From assembly GCA_937927625.1 (NCBI GenBank), contig CALBSD010000082.1:1-49134 (forward strand): DNA of 49,134 bases. The letters run 5' to 3'. Position numbers and translations under genes: made by a program. How positions within the stretch are numbered: position 1 is the first letter of the stretch; the number at the start of each line of letters is the position of its first letter. A model generated the notes under the pieces. It saw nothing but the letters and a program-made list of their open reading frames with translations, made no database searches and was not told the origin of the DNA. This document shows positions 40,372-48,164 of this stretch, one piece after another. The DNA is from an uncultured Actinomycetes bacterium (lineage in GTDB: Bacteria > Actinomycetota > Acidimicrobiia > Acidimicrobiales > Ilumatobacteraceae).

Positions 40372-41384
40372 ATCGACGACCGATGCTGCATCGTCGAAAT
40401 CATGGCCAAGGTTGATTCAGCACCTTGATTGAGGTTGACACTCATTGGACGTAAACCGTCGTATCCACCACCTGTTTCTAAATCGATCATTGCCAAACCG
40501 ACGTCGTTATTCCCGAGAAACCAGTTGACCGACATATCAATTATTTCTTCCCAATATTCATCACCCGTTACTAGTGATGCTCGTGCTGCTGCATCTGCAA
40601 TGGCAGCAACTTCAATTGGCTGTTGATCAAATCCGGGCTTGATATCTCCTGGACCCCGACCACCGACGGGCGTCACCGATAGATGGTCCCCAGCAGTCTC
40701 TTGTTTCACCAACCAATGCAATAGATAGGTGCCACGTCGAATGAGTGGGACATAACTCATAGCCTCGCCCACTGCCAACATTGCCTCTGGAATCAATGCA
40801 TTTGCGTAGGTCAGCCGTGGTTCCGGCCATGGCCAATCACCGTGTCCGTTCGGATGAAACGCAAACATTGCGACGCCGTCTGCCAAAAGAGCTTGTGCAC
40901 CTTCGTGCGAAGGATTCATCCGCACAATTTCCGCCGCACCGAGAAGTGCAAAGCACATTGATCTCAAGGAATCAGAACGTGCCAACGCTCCTACCCCAAA
41001 AGCCTCGTAGCACCTACTGCGCAACTCTGCATCAGAGGAACGAGTCACTGCAGTACCAAATCCCCAGAGAGCACGCCCCCAGCAATCATCCGTACTTGGG
41101 CTATCAATCCAGATACGGTCAAAACTCATCCGGTTATGAATGGAACCATCTGGTCGTTGTGCATCCATCAGGAATCTGGCAGCAATGCGGGCTAAGAGAA
41201 CCGAGTCAGGGTTCTCTGCGTTATCTCTGGCAGCGACAACAAGAAGTCGAGCATTGTCGTCGGTGCAATACCCATGTTCAAAACGTGGATGCTCGAATTC
41301 CGCGTGTTCAAGGATGCCTCGGTCGTCTGTCATCCGGGAAAGATGCCGAAGACCAACGCGTTGTCGCGGTTGAAGAATTGTCAT
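40359..41384 (-). CDS. Alpha/alpha-barrel glycosidase-like protein of a GT4-GH130 cassette
   Basis: 341 residues, Trp- and His-rich helical repeats as in (alpha/alpha)6-barrel carbohydrate enzymes: HGYCTDDNARLLVVAARD, DDCWGRALWGFGTAV, FHPNGHGDWPWPEPRLTYANALIPEAML. The DDNAR and WGRALWG blocks occur in proteins found next to or fused with glycosyltransferases; I cannot name a characterised activity. The ATG at 41384 overlaps the GT4 stop (ATGA), and the end overlaps GH130. It may be an epimerase, isomerase or glycosidase acting on the same glycan. Confidence 0.78.
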   Translation of the reverse strand: MTILQPRQRVGLRHLSRMTDDRGILEHAEFEHPRFEHGYCTDDNARLLVVAARDNAENPDSVLLARIAARFLMDAQRPDGSIHNRMSFDRIWIDSPSTDDCWGRALWGFGTAVTRSSDAELRSRCYEAFGVGALARSDSLRSMCFALLGAAEIVRMNPSHEGAQALLADGVAMFAFHPNGHGDWPWPEPRLTYANALIPEAMLAVGEAMSYVPLIRRGTYLLHWLVKQETAGDHLSVTPVGGRGPGDIKPGFDQQPIEVAAIADAAARASLVTGDEYWEEIIDMSVNWFLGNNDVGLAMIDLETGGGYDGLRPMSVNLNQGAESTLAMISTMQHRSSMWLV

Positions 41385-42580
41385 GACGTCACCGCGCTTT
41401 CGGTGTTCACCAGTTGATTTCCAAATTCCAGATACCTTGCAGCGACAGCAGACCATCGATGCTCGCGCGCAATGTCTGCAGTCGCCTCATACATCTCGGA
41501 GAGTTTTGTTTTGTCTGTCACAAGGGTGCGGATAGCAGACGCCAAGGACACCGGATCATGATGTGGAACAACCACCCCTGCCCTATCTTCCAGCAATTCC
41601 ATTGCGTGCGGAAATGCCGTCGCAATCACAGGTCGACGAGCTGCAAGCGCATCAACAAGAACACCAGAGGTGATCTGGTCGACAGAGTCATATGGAAGGA
41701 CAACACATGATGCGGTACCGATCAACTGCAACAACGAATCAAGTGTTCGATAACTGTCGTCAAATTCAATCAATCCATCAACTCCAAGCAATCGGGATCG
41801 ACGTTTCAACATGTCGCGATAACTGTCGCCATCATTCGCCAAAATCTTTGGATGTGTTTGCCCTGCAACCACATATCGAATTCGATTCCTCAGCTCTGGC
41901 ACCATGGCCATTGCGTCAATCATCCATTCAATTCCCTTGCCTGGTCCAAGAAGACCCCAAGTCAAAAATGTGAAGGGCTCATCTTTCGGTGCGCCGGAGG
42001 ATGCCGGCAATGTCGCACCGTGAGGAATCACTACCACTTTGGAACTGTCAACGTCGTACAGATCAATGAATCGTTGACGAGCAACATTGGTCATCGCTAC
42101 TAATACATCTGCACGTTCTGCAAGATCTTCAAGAACTTGCCGTTGTCCAGGCGTTGGCCGCAACGGCACTGTATGGAGTGTGACAACAACGGGGACAATG
42201 ACATCGTCAAGAAGTTCAAGGATTTCACAACCGTCATTCCCGCCGAAGATGCCGAATTCATGTTGCAGGAGCAAGAAGTCGTATCCATTGATCACACGAG
42301 CCACCTCAATTCGAGATCGTGGCGACCGAGATTTCAAACGAGCAACGACTTCTGGAATTTCGGATTCCCAGGGCTCGTCATTCACATCGATAATGCCGAC
42401 GCTTCGTGCCCCCACATCAACCATCCCCTTCGATAGAGCTGCAGCAAACGTTGCAAGCCCGCAATGAGTGGGTGGATAGGTGCTCATCACCGCAACACTT
42501 GGCATCTTGCCCACGGAAGGATGAAGCGGTGACCATGGCATCAGACGCATGGGCACATCAGGAGTAACAATGGTTCGCAT
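41381..42580 (-). CDS. Glycosyltransferase family 4 (GT-B fold)
   Basis: 399 residues. The N-terminal domain has AVMSTYPPTHCGLATFAAAL and VTLHTVPLRPTPGQ; the C-terminal domain has TFLTWGLLGPGKGIEWMIDAM, a donor-binding hallmark, and LPYDSVDQITSGVLVDALAARRPVIAT with the retaining-GT4 pattern. It transfers a sugar (often mannose) from a nucleotide donor in the cytoplasm. Its ATG overlaps the preceding surface-protein stop (TAATG at 42578-42582), so the two are coupled. Confidence 0.92.
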   Translation of the reverse strand: MRTIVTPDVPMRLMPWSPLHPSVGKMPSVAVMSTYPPTHCGLATFAAALSKGMVDVGARSVGIIDVNDEPWESEIPEVVARLKSRSPRSRIEVARVINGYDFLLLQHEFGIFGGNDGCEILELLDDVIVPVVVTLHTVPLRPTPGQRQVLEDLAERADVLVAMTNVARQRFIDLYDVDSSKVVVIPHGATLPASSGAPKDEPFTFLTWGLLGPGKGIEWMIDAMAMVPELRNRIRYVVAGQTHPKILANDGDSYRDMLKRRSRLLGVDGLIEFDDSYRTLDSLLQLIGTASCVVLPYDSVDQITSGVLVDALAARRPVIATAFPHAMELLEDRAGVVVPHHDPVSLASAIRTLVTDKTKLSEMYEATADIAREHRWSAVAARYLEFGNQLVNTESAVTS

Positions 42581-44490
42581 TATCGGCCTCCGTTCTTACG
42601 CTGGCGGCGATTTGATGACACCGTCATGGCGCCAACACCAACTAGGAGAATGAGGGCTGCGATCAAAGTGATTCCGCCAACCCTCCAACCAGTGGTGGGC
42701 AATTCCTCTGGGATAAGGACGTCGAGAACGTCTTCAGTCCCTGTCGGATTATCCGGAGTCACAATCTGAGGCTCCACCGGCGATGAAGTGGTCGTCGTTG
42801 CAGCAGGAAGTGTTGTTGTTGCGGCAATCGTTGTGGTTGTTGCGATAGGCAACGTCGTAGTGGCAACTGGAATGGTTGTCGTTGCGATGGGCAACGTTGT
42901 CGTTGCGATGGGCAAGGTCGTCGTCGCCACAGGAAGAGTTGTGGTCGTTGTCGTCGTTGCAGGCGGAATGTAAGTGACCGTTACCTGACGAGTCGAACTT
43001 CTCAGCTCTCCGGCTGCACCGAAGGCGGTGTTTGTCACCGATGCACTGGTGACATCACCAGTGGTAATCGTGTACACCGCCGTACATGTCACTGTTCCGC
43101 TGATCTGTAACGTCGTGGCCGCTGGTCCACAATTGAACGGCGCGCCATCATTGAACTTGTCATCATCAATTGTGAACTGTGTTGGTCCGAGAATTGTGTT
43201 TCCCGTGTTAGTCAACACATATGTGTAGGTGATCTTGTCGCCCGCTACGGAGTAATGGTCTGTGTCGGCGGTCTTCGTCAGTCCCAAAGCTGGAGCCGGC
43301 AAAGGCGAGTTGTAGAACACGCATGTGACGTCTTCGCCCTCGGCAAGTGTGATGTACGCAGTCGGCCCATCAACCGATGCGGTGCCCGTTGTGTGGTTCG
43401 TGATGCTGCAGGAAGCCCGATCGAGCCCCCACCCAGCGAATGAGCTTTCACTCACTGTGTAACTACCGAATGTTGTTATTCCACTAAAGACCTTGGTGTT
43501 GGCAATAGTTCCGTCATCCACCAAATTGAAATTGGTCAAAGGAGTTGGAGTTGCAACGAAGGAGTATGAGTTTGAACCTTCAACCGTTGCTTGCTTCACA
43601 ATGGTGATCGAACCTGGAATGGTGACCGCACCGGCATTGAGCGAACGGTCCATATTTCCTGATGAACAGTTCTCAACGTTTGAACACGTGAAGTCGATGA
43701 CTCGCATGTGATACGGAGAACCAGATACATCAGCGGCCGAGTGACCCGATCCCCAATCAAGACGTCGAGCGATGTGACCGCCCCACGCAATGACCGCAGT
43801 GGAATTAGTGGCCGTGAAGTACACGTTGATACCAGCAGCAGCAGCAGTTCCGGCGTAGGTACCACTCAAGCTGTAGGCAGAGGGGTTATTCGTCAATGTG
43901 CATGAAGCTGTGCCACAGAGATTGCCACCGCTATTACTCACGACAGCACCACTAGCGGGGAACGTTGCACCGAATGCTGTGAAGTTCTGGCCCGACACTT
44001 GGGTCACTCCCGCGGAAGTCACATGCGGATCAATTGGGATAGCAAGAGTGCTTGTCCCGCCAGCACACGTGATGCCTGAACATGGATCCGCAGTGGTTTC
44101 AGTCCTCGCGTAAGAAGTCGGGTAATCAATGGCGTGCTTGCCCGATTGCGTGGCGTCCCATTCCAGTTGCAGCTTGTAGGTCTTACCTACCGTCAAGTTA
44201 GATGCGATAGATCGATACGGAACGCTGTCTCCTTCGGCATAGTCAGAGTTGCTGGTGCCCAGATTTCCGGTCTGCCAGTTCGATGAATGCGCAGTGTCGC
44301 ACGTCGTAGTCAAGTTCGAACACTGCTCCAATGAGACACTCGGCTTCACCGACGCCTGCAATGGAGAATCCCATTTCACCACAGCCATGATTGATGAAGT
44401 CACAAATGCAACAACTGCAATTCTGACCAATCGACTTCGATTCTGTTGCAGACATTGCGTGACTGACTTGATTCCATTGGCCGGATACAT
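42580..44490 (-). CDS. Large exported surface protein with LPXTG-like C-terminal anchor
   Basis: 636 residues. A signal anchor lies at about 22-38 (RIAVVAFVTSSIMAVV); a Cys-containing beta-rich region follows, then a DUF11-like repeat (LGLTKTADTDHYSVAGDKITYTYVLTNTGN in parts LGLTKTADTD and ITYTYVLTNTGN), a Thr-rich stalk with TTTLPIA repeats, and LPTTG (from 597) plus a membrane helix and RRQRK tail. This is the layout of a sortase-anchored or membrane-held adhesin/coat protein. The ATG at 44490 has AAGGAAG upstream; a longer form from 44544 is less likely. No sortase gene is in view. It heads the GT4/GH130 operon, so it may be the protein that is glycosylated. Confidence 0.88.
   Translation of the reverse strand: MYPANGIKSVTQCLQQNRSRLVRIAVVAFVTSSIMAVVKWDSPLQASVKPSVSLEQCSNLTTTCDTAHSSNWQTGNLGTSNSDYAEGDSVPYRSIASNLTVGKTYKLQLEWDATQSGKHAIDYPTSYARTETTADPCSGITCAGGTSTLAIPIDPHVTSAGVTQVSGQNFTAFGATFPASGAVVSNSGGNLCGTASCTLTNNPSAYSLSGTYAGTAAAAGINVYFTATNSTAVIAWGGHIARRLDWGSGHSAADVSGSPYHMRVIDFTCSNVENCSSGNMDRSLNAGAVTIPGSITIVKQATVEGSNSYSFVATPTPLTNFNLVDDGTIANTKVFSGITTFGSYTVSESSFAGWGLDRASCSITNHTTGTASVDGPTAYITLAEGEDVTCVFYNSPLPAPALGLTKTADTDHYSVAGDKITYTYVLTNTGNTILGPTQFTIDDDKFNDGAPFNCGPAATTLQISGTVTCTAVYTITTGDVTSASVTNTAFGAAGELRSSTRQVTVTYIPPATTTTTTTLPVATTTLPIATTTLPIATTTIPVATTTLPIATTTTIAATTTLPAATTTTSSPVEPQIVTPDNPTGTEDVLDVLIPEELPTTGWRVGGITLIAALILLVGVGAMTVSSNRRQRKNGGR
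42789..42965 (-). repeat. Degenerate 21-base tandem repeats coding TTTLPIA units
   Basis: About eight imperfect copies of a 21-base unit coding Thr-Thr-Thr-Leu/Ile-Pro-Ile/Val-Ala form the stalk of the surface protein. Copy number is likely to vary between strains through slippage. Confidence 0.8.
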
Positions 44491-44650
44491 GAGTTTCTTC
44501 CTTGTTCTTGAGGGAAGCTCAACCAATGGTCTGGGGTTGTGCAATTTTGAGTTGTGATAACGCTTGTCTTGGCTATCTGTACATCACTATTGATGCACAC
44601 CTGCAAAGTATCCAGATAGATGATTCAACTCAACGAACAGAGGTACCGTG

Positions 44651-44665
44651 ACGAAAGTCGTTCGT
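44651..44665. promoter_or_regulatory. Dyad in the divergent gap before the metallopeptidase
   Basis: ACGAA-AGTCG-TTCGT in the 228-base gap between the surface-protein operon and the protease gene, 42 bases before the protease -10 box. Possible regulator site; no other clear signal was found in the rest of the gap. Confidence 0.3.
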
Positions 44666-44706
44666 ACCTAACTTCATCACAGGACACAGTTAATTCAGAT
44701 TCTCCG

Positions 44707-44712
44707 TATGTT
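44707..44712 (+). promoter_or_regulatory. -10 box of leaderless metallopeptidase gene
   Basis: TATGTT, six bases (CTCAAC), then ATG at 44719. Confidence 0.65.
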
Positions 44713-44718
44713 CTCAAC

Positions 44719-45828
44719 ATGAGGAAATTTACGTTGTCACTAGTGCTCGCACTCATCGCAACAACATTTATTTCGTCTTCTTCACTTGCATCACAAGATA
44801 TTTCAGAATTGCCACTCGATAAGCCACTGGTTCTTGAACCAACAAAAGTCGTCACCATCAAACCGCCGTATGGCTATTACGTGGCACCTATCCGGGTTCG
44901 ACTTTCAAAATCCGAGATCGACATAATTCGACGATTGCAAAATCTCGCAAATGATTGGGAGCCAGCCACTCCTCCGCCTGTCAATCTTGTTCGATGGCGA
45001 GTTGAGCCTTCCGCGGCAAATTCACCAACTGTGATGTTGAGTATCGAGGGATTCAACGCAGCTCGAGCATTTCTTTCCGTGCCAGTGAATAATGCAACCA
45101 AATCAATCGTTGTAATCATTGGTCGAACGCAAGAATTTCTTCGGCAGCAAGTTAATTCGCTTGGCTGCCAACCCAATTTGGCCTTGTACCAAGGTGAGTA
45201 CATCATGGGAGCAACGATTTGTAATCGAAGTGTGATTGTCATCAACCTCACTGGATATCTCTTCCTTCGATCCCTTTCACAAGGAATTACTAGTGACATG
45301 GAATCTCGACCCGAACCACCATTCTCAGCAACCTCATACATTGTTGTTGACCGAAACCTTTCAGGTCTTGCACACGAATGGACTCATGTTGCACGAAATC
45401 GTTTGACCGATGGATTCATTCCAGATAATGAACCGGCTTGGTTTCGTGAAGGTCTTGCAGAAGTTGTCAGCGGCCTATCGCGCGTAAAGGCTTCTCATGG
45501 GCGCATGACTTATTTGCACTTTCACGTTATTCGAATGAGAAAATTTTCGAATTGGCCCGTTCGATGCAGTGGACACCTCTCTAGCTTTCGAGGAAATAGC
45601 GTCCTCCCCGGCGGATGTGAATATCTACGAGGGGCAGCCGCTTTAGAGTTACTTATTGCCAATTATGGTGGACTCACAAAAGTGATCAATCTCTATTCGC
45701 ATATGCGTCAATCAGGAGATTTTCTTGCATCCTTTAAATTCACCTATGGAATGTCGCTGAGCCAATTTGAGACTCGCGCCGATAAATATGCGCTGTACAT
45801 CTCACAAGCCAATCAATACGGCAAGTGA
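44719..45828 (+). CDS. Exported zinc metallopeptidase (peptidase MA-like, HEXXH)
   Basis: 369 residues with a signal peptide (about 1-25, LVLALIATTFISSSSLAS). The zinc motif is AHEWTHVARN (His219, Glu220, His223), followed by NEPAWFREGLAEVVSG with the third ligand Glu in the WFREGLAE pattern of gluzincins. It should be a secreted or wall-associated protease. An in-frame start at 44620 is possible, but the signal peptide and the -10 box support 44719. The gene looks more AT-rich than its neighbours, hinting at separate origin. It diverges from the surface-protein operon and might process surface proteins. Confidence 0.85.
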   Translation: MRKFTLSLVLALIATTFISSSSLASQDISELPLDKPLVLEPTKVVTIKPPYGYYVAPIRVRLSKSEIDIIRRLQNLANDWEPATPPPVNLVRWRVEPSAANSPTVMLSIEGFNAARAFLSVPVNNATKSIVVIIGRTQEFLRQQVNSLGCQPNLALYQGEYIMGATICNRSVIVINLTGYLFLRSLSQGITSDMESRPEPPFSATSYIVVDRNLSGLAHEWTHVARNRLTDGFIPDNEPAWFREGLAEVVSGLSRVKASHGRMTYLHFHVIRMRKFSNWPVRCSGHLSSFRGNSVLPGGCEYLRGAAALELLIANYGGLTKVINLYSHMRQSGDFLASFKFTYGMSLSQFETRADKYALYISQANQYGK

Positions 45829-45940
45829 TTTCCATACCTTGACCGAGCGATGAGTACTCGTATCTATTCAATTCGGTACCAATGCCGAGTCAATGTGACG
45901 CCATTCCACGGTGTGATGTAACTCCAACAGGGAGGCACCT

Positions 45941-46600
45941 ATGAATTTGAATAACGACACTCGTGCAATCGCAGAAATGTTTGCCGATATGACCGACATC
46001 TTCTGCGAGAGTGTTGATGCCGACGGGCTGCACATGCTGCTCTCGTATTGCCTGGAAGCTTCGGCACTTGATTCTGGTGAGATTGTGATGCAGGCCGTGG
46101 GCAACGAAATCCCTATCGCGGTGCGCAGCGACAAGAAGCAGTCCTGCGCGCTTGACACACTCCCATATCTGTCGCAACGAGCGCTGAGCACCTTGCAATC
46201 AGAATTCTCAGTTATTGGTAATGGTCGAGAGTTGATCTGTGAATATGCGTTCCCATTACGAGTGCGCGGAACTGCACTCGGCGTCATTCACCTTGCCAGT
46301 ACGGGTCAGACTGCGCTTGGGGAACATTCCATTGCAGTTCTCCAGAGCATCGCCGACATCGCTGCTACAACTATCGATCAGACTCACCGCATTCAACAAG
46401 CCCATACTTTGGTCACACAGTTGCAATGCGCATTGGACAGCCGAGTCATTATCGAGCAGGCCAAAGGCGTCCTTGCCGAGCGCAATCACATTGACTTCCC
46501 GTCGGCATTTCATGAAATTCGTTCCATCGCCCGCCGTGAGCAACGCCCCGTGCGCACTGTAGCGGCCGAGATTGTCGCTGGACTTTTAGCGGTGTCGTAA
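45941..46600 (+). CDS. GAF-ANTAR transcription antiterminator
   Basis: 219 residues. An N-terminal GAF sensor domain (about 5-145) and a C-terminal ANTAR RNA-binding domain (about 155-215) with LDSRVIIEQAKGVLAERNHIDFPSAFHEIRSIARREQRPV in parts IIEQAKGVLAER and EIRSIARREQRP. ANTAR proteins bind paired hairpins in mRNA leaders and block termination. No target leader was found beside it, so it probably acts on distant genes. A GGGAGG ribosome site precedes the ATG. Confidence 0.93.
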   Translation: MNLNNDTRAIAEMFADMTDIFCESVDADGLHMLLSYCLEASALDSGEIVMQAVGNEIPIAVRSDKKQSCALDTLPYLSQRALSTLQSEFSVIGNGRELICEYAFPLRVRGTALGVIHLASTGQTALGEHSIAVLQSIADIAATTIDQTHRIQQAHTLVTQLQCALDSRVIIEQAKGVLAERNHIDFPSAFHEIRSIARREQRPVRTVAAEIVAGLLAVS

Positions 46601-46626
46601 TTCATCGGCTTCACAACCCTCGTCTT

Positions 46627-46632
46627 TAGACT
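46627..46632 (+). promoter_or_regulatory. -10 box of leaderless VOC-family gene
   Basis: TAGACT, six bases (GGGTGC), then ATG at 46639. Confidence 0.65.
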
Positions 46633-46638
46633 GGGTGC

Positions 46639-47109
46639 ATGACAATTTCCGGCGTAACAACATTCCTATGGTTTGACAAGGAAGCCGAGGAAGCAGCCAA
46701 CTTGTATGTCTCGCTCTTCCCCGAATCACGTTTAGGAAATATCTCGTATTACCCAGAGGGATCGCAACTTCCTGCTGGCACTGCAATGACTGTGGAATTT
46801 GAACTATTCAACCAGCCTTTCATTTGTCTCAACGGTGGACCACTCTTCCCTCACAGCGAAGCAGTCTCATTCCAAATTGCGTGCGATACGCAAGAAGAAG
46901 TCGATCATCTCTGGAACTCATTAATCGCAGACGGTGGCTCAGAGGGTCGATGCGGATGGTGCAAAGACAAGTTCGGCGTCAGTTGGCAGATCATTCCGAA
47001 AGCCCTCCCGCAAGCTCTCTCCTCAAGCGACCCCGAAATCTCCAGTTATGCGATGCAGGCAATGATGCAAATGGGCAAGATCATCATCGCCGACCTCGCC
47101 AAGCACTAA
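46639..47109 (+). CDS. VOC-family protein (PhnB/3-demethylubiquinone methyltransferase-like fold)
   Basis: 156 residues with the glyoxalase/bleomycin-resistance fold of PhnB-like proteins: TTFLWFDKEAEEAANLYVSLFPES, EFELFNQPFICLNGGPLF, and CGWCKDKFGVSWQIIP. Despite database names these are seldom methyltransferases; the function is unknown, possibly metal-dependent chemistry on a small molecule. Leaderless promoter; followed 13 bases later by the ASCH gene. Confidence 0.9.
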   Translation: MTISGVTTFLWFDKEAEEAANLYVSLFPESRLGNISYYPEGSQLPAGTAMTVEFELFNQPFICLNGGPLFPHSEAVSFQIACDTQEEVDHLWNSLIADGGSEGRCGWCKDKFGVSWQIIPKALPQALSSSDPEISSYAMQAMMQMGKIIIADLAKH

Positions 47110-47122
47110 TCGACGACATCAA

Positions 47123-47518
47123 ATGTTCCCAGTAGTAAATGGATTGCGTTCTGTTGAGTTCGGAACACCAGGAGAATCTCGCGAGAAACTTGTCAATCTC
47201 GTGCTTCATGGAAACAAGCGTGCAACCGCTGGCCTTCTCAAGGAATACGAAGATGAAGGTGAGCCCATCGAACATGTTGGGGAATGTCTCGCCATGCTTG
47301 ATAACAACAATGCACACGTCGGCACACTAGAAATCACTCGAGTCGAAGTACTGCGCTTTATCGAAGTTCCCGACGAATTCGCTTTGGCCGAAGCCGAGGG
47401 TGATCTCAATGCCGAAGATTTCCGACAGAGCCATCTGGCGTTCTGGACTCGGGTTGGCGAAGACGTCAACAACGACACGCTGATCGTCACGCTCTATTTC
47501 AACTTGTTGCCCGTTTAA
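47123..47518 (+). CDS. ASCH-domain protein
   Basis: 131 residues. A single ASCH domain with the motif GNKRATAGLLKEY, then EVLRFIEVPDEFALAEAEGD and HLAFWTRV. ASCH proteins share a beta-barrel with PUA domains and bind RNA; some act as acetylcytidine amidohydrolases. Function here is unknown. It follows the VOC gene at 13 bases on the same strand and lacks its own clear -10 box, so it is probably co-transcribed. Confidence 0.9.
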   Translation: MFPVVNGLRSVEFGTPGESREKLVNLVLHGNKRATAGLLKEYEDEGEPIEHVGECLAMLDNNNAHVGTLEITRVEVLRFIEVPDEFALAEAEGDLNAEDFRQSHLAFWTRVGEDVNNDTLIVTLYFNLLPV

Positions 47519-47538
47519 GGGGCATTGCTTTCACTAGG

Positions 47539-47544
47539 TACGCT
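47539..47544 (+). promoter_or_regulatory. -10 box of leaderless DUF4287-type gene
   Basis: TACGCT, six bases (CAAGCT), then ATG at 47551. Confidence 0.6.
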
Positions 47545-47550
47545 CAAGCT

Positions 47551-48105
47551 ATGCCAACATCCGATGGAGATCGCTCGAAATTCTTTCCCGCTATCGAAAA
47601 GAAGCATGGTGGACCTATCTCCATTTGGATAGACCGGCTTGGCGATCTCGGTGATGCGAAATATCCAGAGCAAATTGCATACCTGCGTGAAAATCACGGT
47701 TTCAGCCAAGCCCATGCAAATGCTTTGGTGATGTACGTTCGCGGCTCTACTACTTCTAAGAAGTTCACAAAACCTGCTGATTACTTCAAGACAATCGACC
47801 CAGTGATTGGCAAAAAGATCAAGGAAATCTTTGCAAGTATCACGACAAAATATCCAGACCTTGAGATTGTGATGGCCTGGAACCAGCCAATGCTGAAGAT
47901 TGACACTCACTACATTCTGAGCGTCAATGTCTCAAAGAATCACCTCACGATCGGGCCTTTCAATAAGGACTTCGTCAAGACTTTTGAAAAGAAACTCGAA
48001 AAGTACGAGTCCAATAAGAAGACCTTCAAAGTTCCTCTTGATTGGAAAGTAGACGGCGCACTCATGCGGGCAATTGTCAAGGATCGCTTGGCTGAATTAT
48101 CCTGA
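47551..48105 (+). CDS. DUF4287 plus DUF1801/YdhG-like protein
   Basis: 184 residues. The N-terminal part (about 1-70) resembles DUF4287 (GPISIWIDRLGDLGD, QIAYLRENHGFSQAHANALVMYVRG); the C-terminal part (about 80-184) resembles the DUF1801/YdhG iron-chaperone-like fold (YFKTIDPVIGKKIKEIF, EIVMAWNQPMLKID, ILSVNVSKNHLTIGPFN). No catalytic residues are evident; a binding or scaffold role is possible. It lies directly before the heliorhodopsin gene, 59 bases apart, with its own promoter. Confidence 0.85.
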   Translation: MPTSDGDRSKFFPAIEKKHGGPISIWIDRLGDLGDAKYPEQIAYLRENHGFSQAHANALVMYVRGSTTSKKFTKPADYFKTIDPVIGKKIKEIFASITTKYPDLEIVMAWNQPMLKIDTHYILSVNVSKNHLTIGPFNKDFVKTFEKKLEKYESNKKTFKVPLDWKVDGALMRAIVKDRLAELS

Positions 48106-48117
48106 ACTTCTTTCACA

Positions 48118-48141
48118 GGAGCGCAACAGATTGTTCGCTCC
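48118..48141. promoter_or_regulatory. Dyad/hairpin in the heliorhodopsin promoter
   Basis: GGAGCG and AACA pair with TGTT and CGCTCC around loop GAT, with one unpaired C; ten pairs. It lies over the expected -35 region of the heliorhodopsin gene, so it may be a regulator site, or act as a terminator for the preceding gene, whose stop is 12 bases to the left. Confidence 0.5.
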
Positions 48142-48152
48142 CATTTTCATGA

Positions 48153-48158
48153 AAGACT
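48153..48158 (+). promoter_or_regulatory. Probable -10 box of heliorhodopsin gene
   Basis: AAGACT, six bases (GCGCAT), then ATG at 48165; matches TAGACT except for the first base. Confidence 0.4.
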
Positions 48159-48164
48159 GCGCAT

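Noticed and set aside
42789..42965. Regular short repeats resembling a CRISPR array
   Set aside because: Units are 21 bases, without spacers, in frame, and code a Thr-rich stalk.
45884..45903. Small TCGG/CCGA hairpin before the GAF-ANTAR gene as an ANTAR target
   Set aside because: Only one weak stem, loop lacks the A1/G4 pattern, and no terminator follows.
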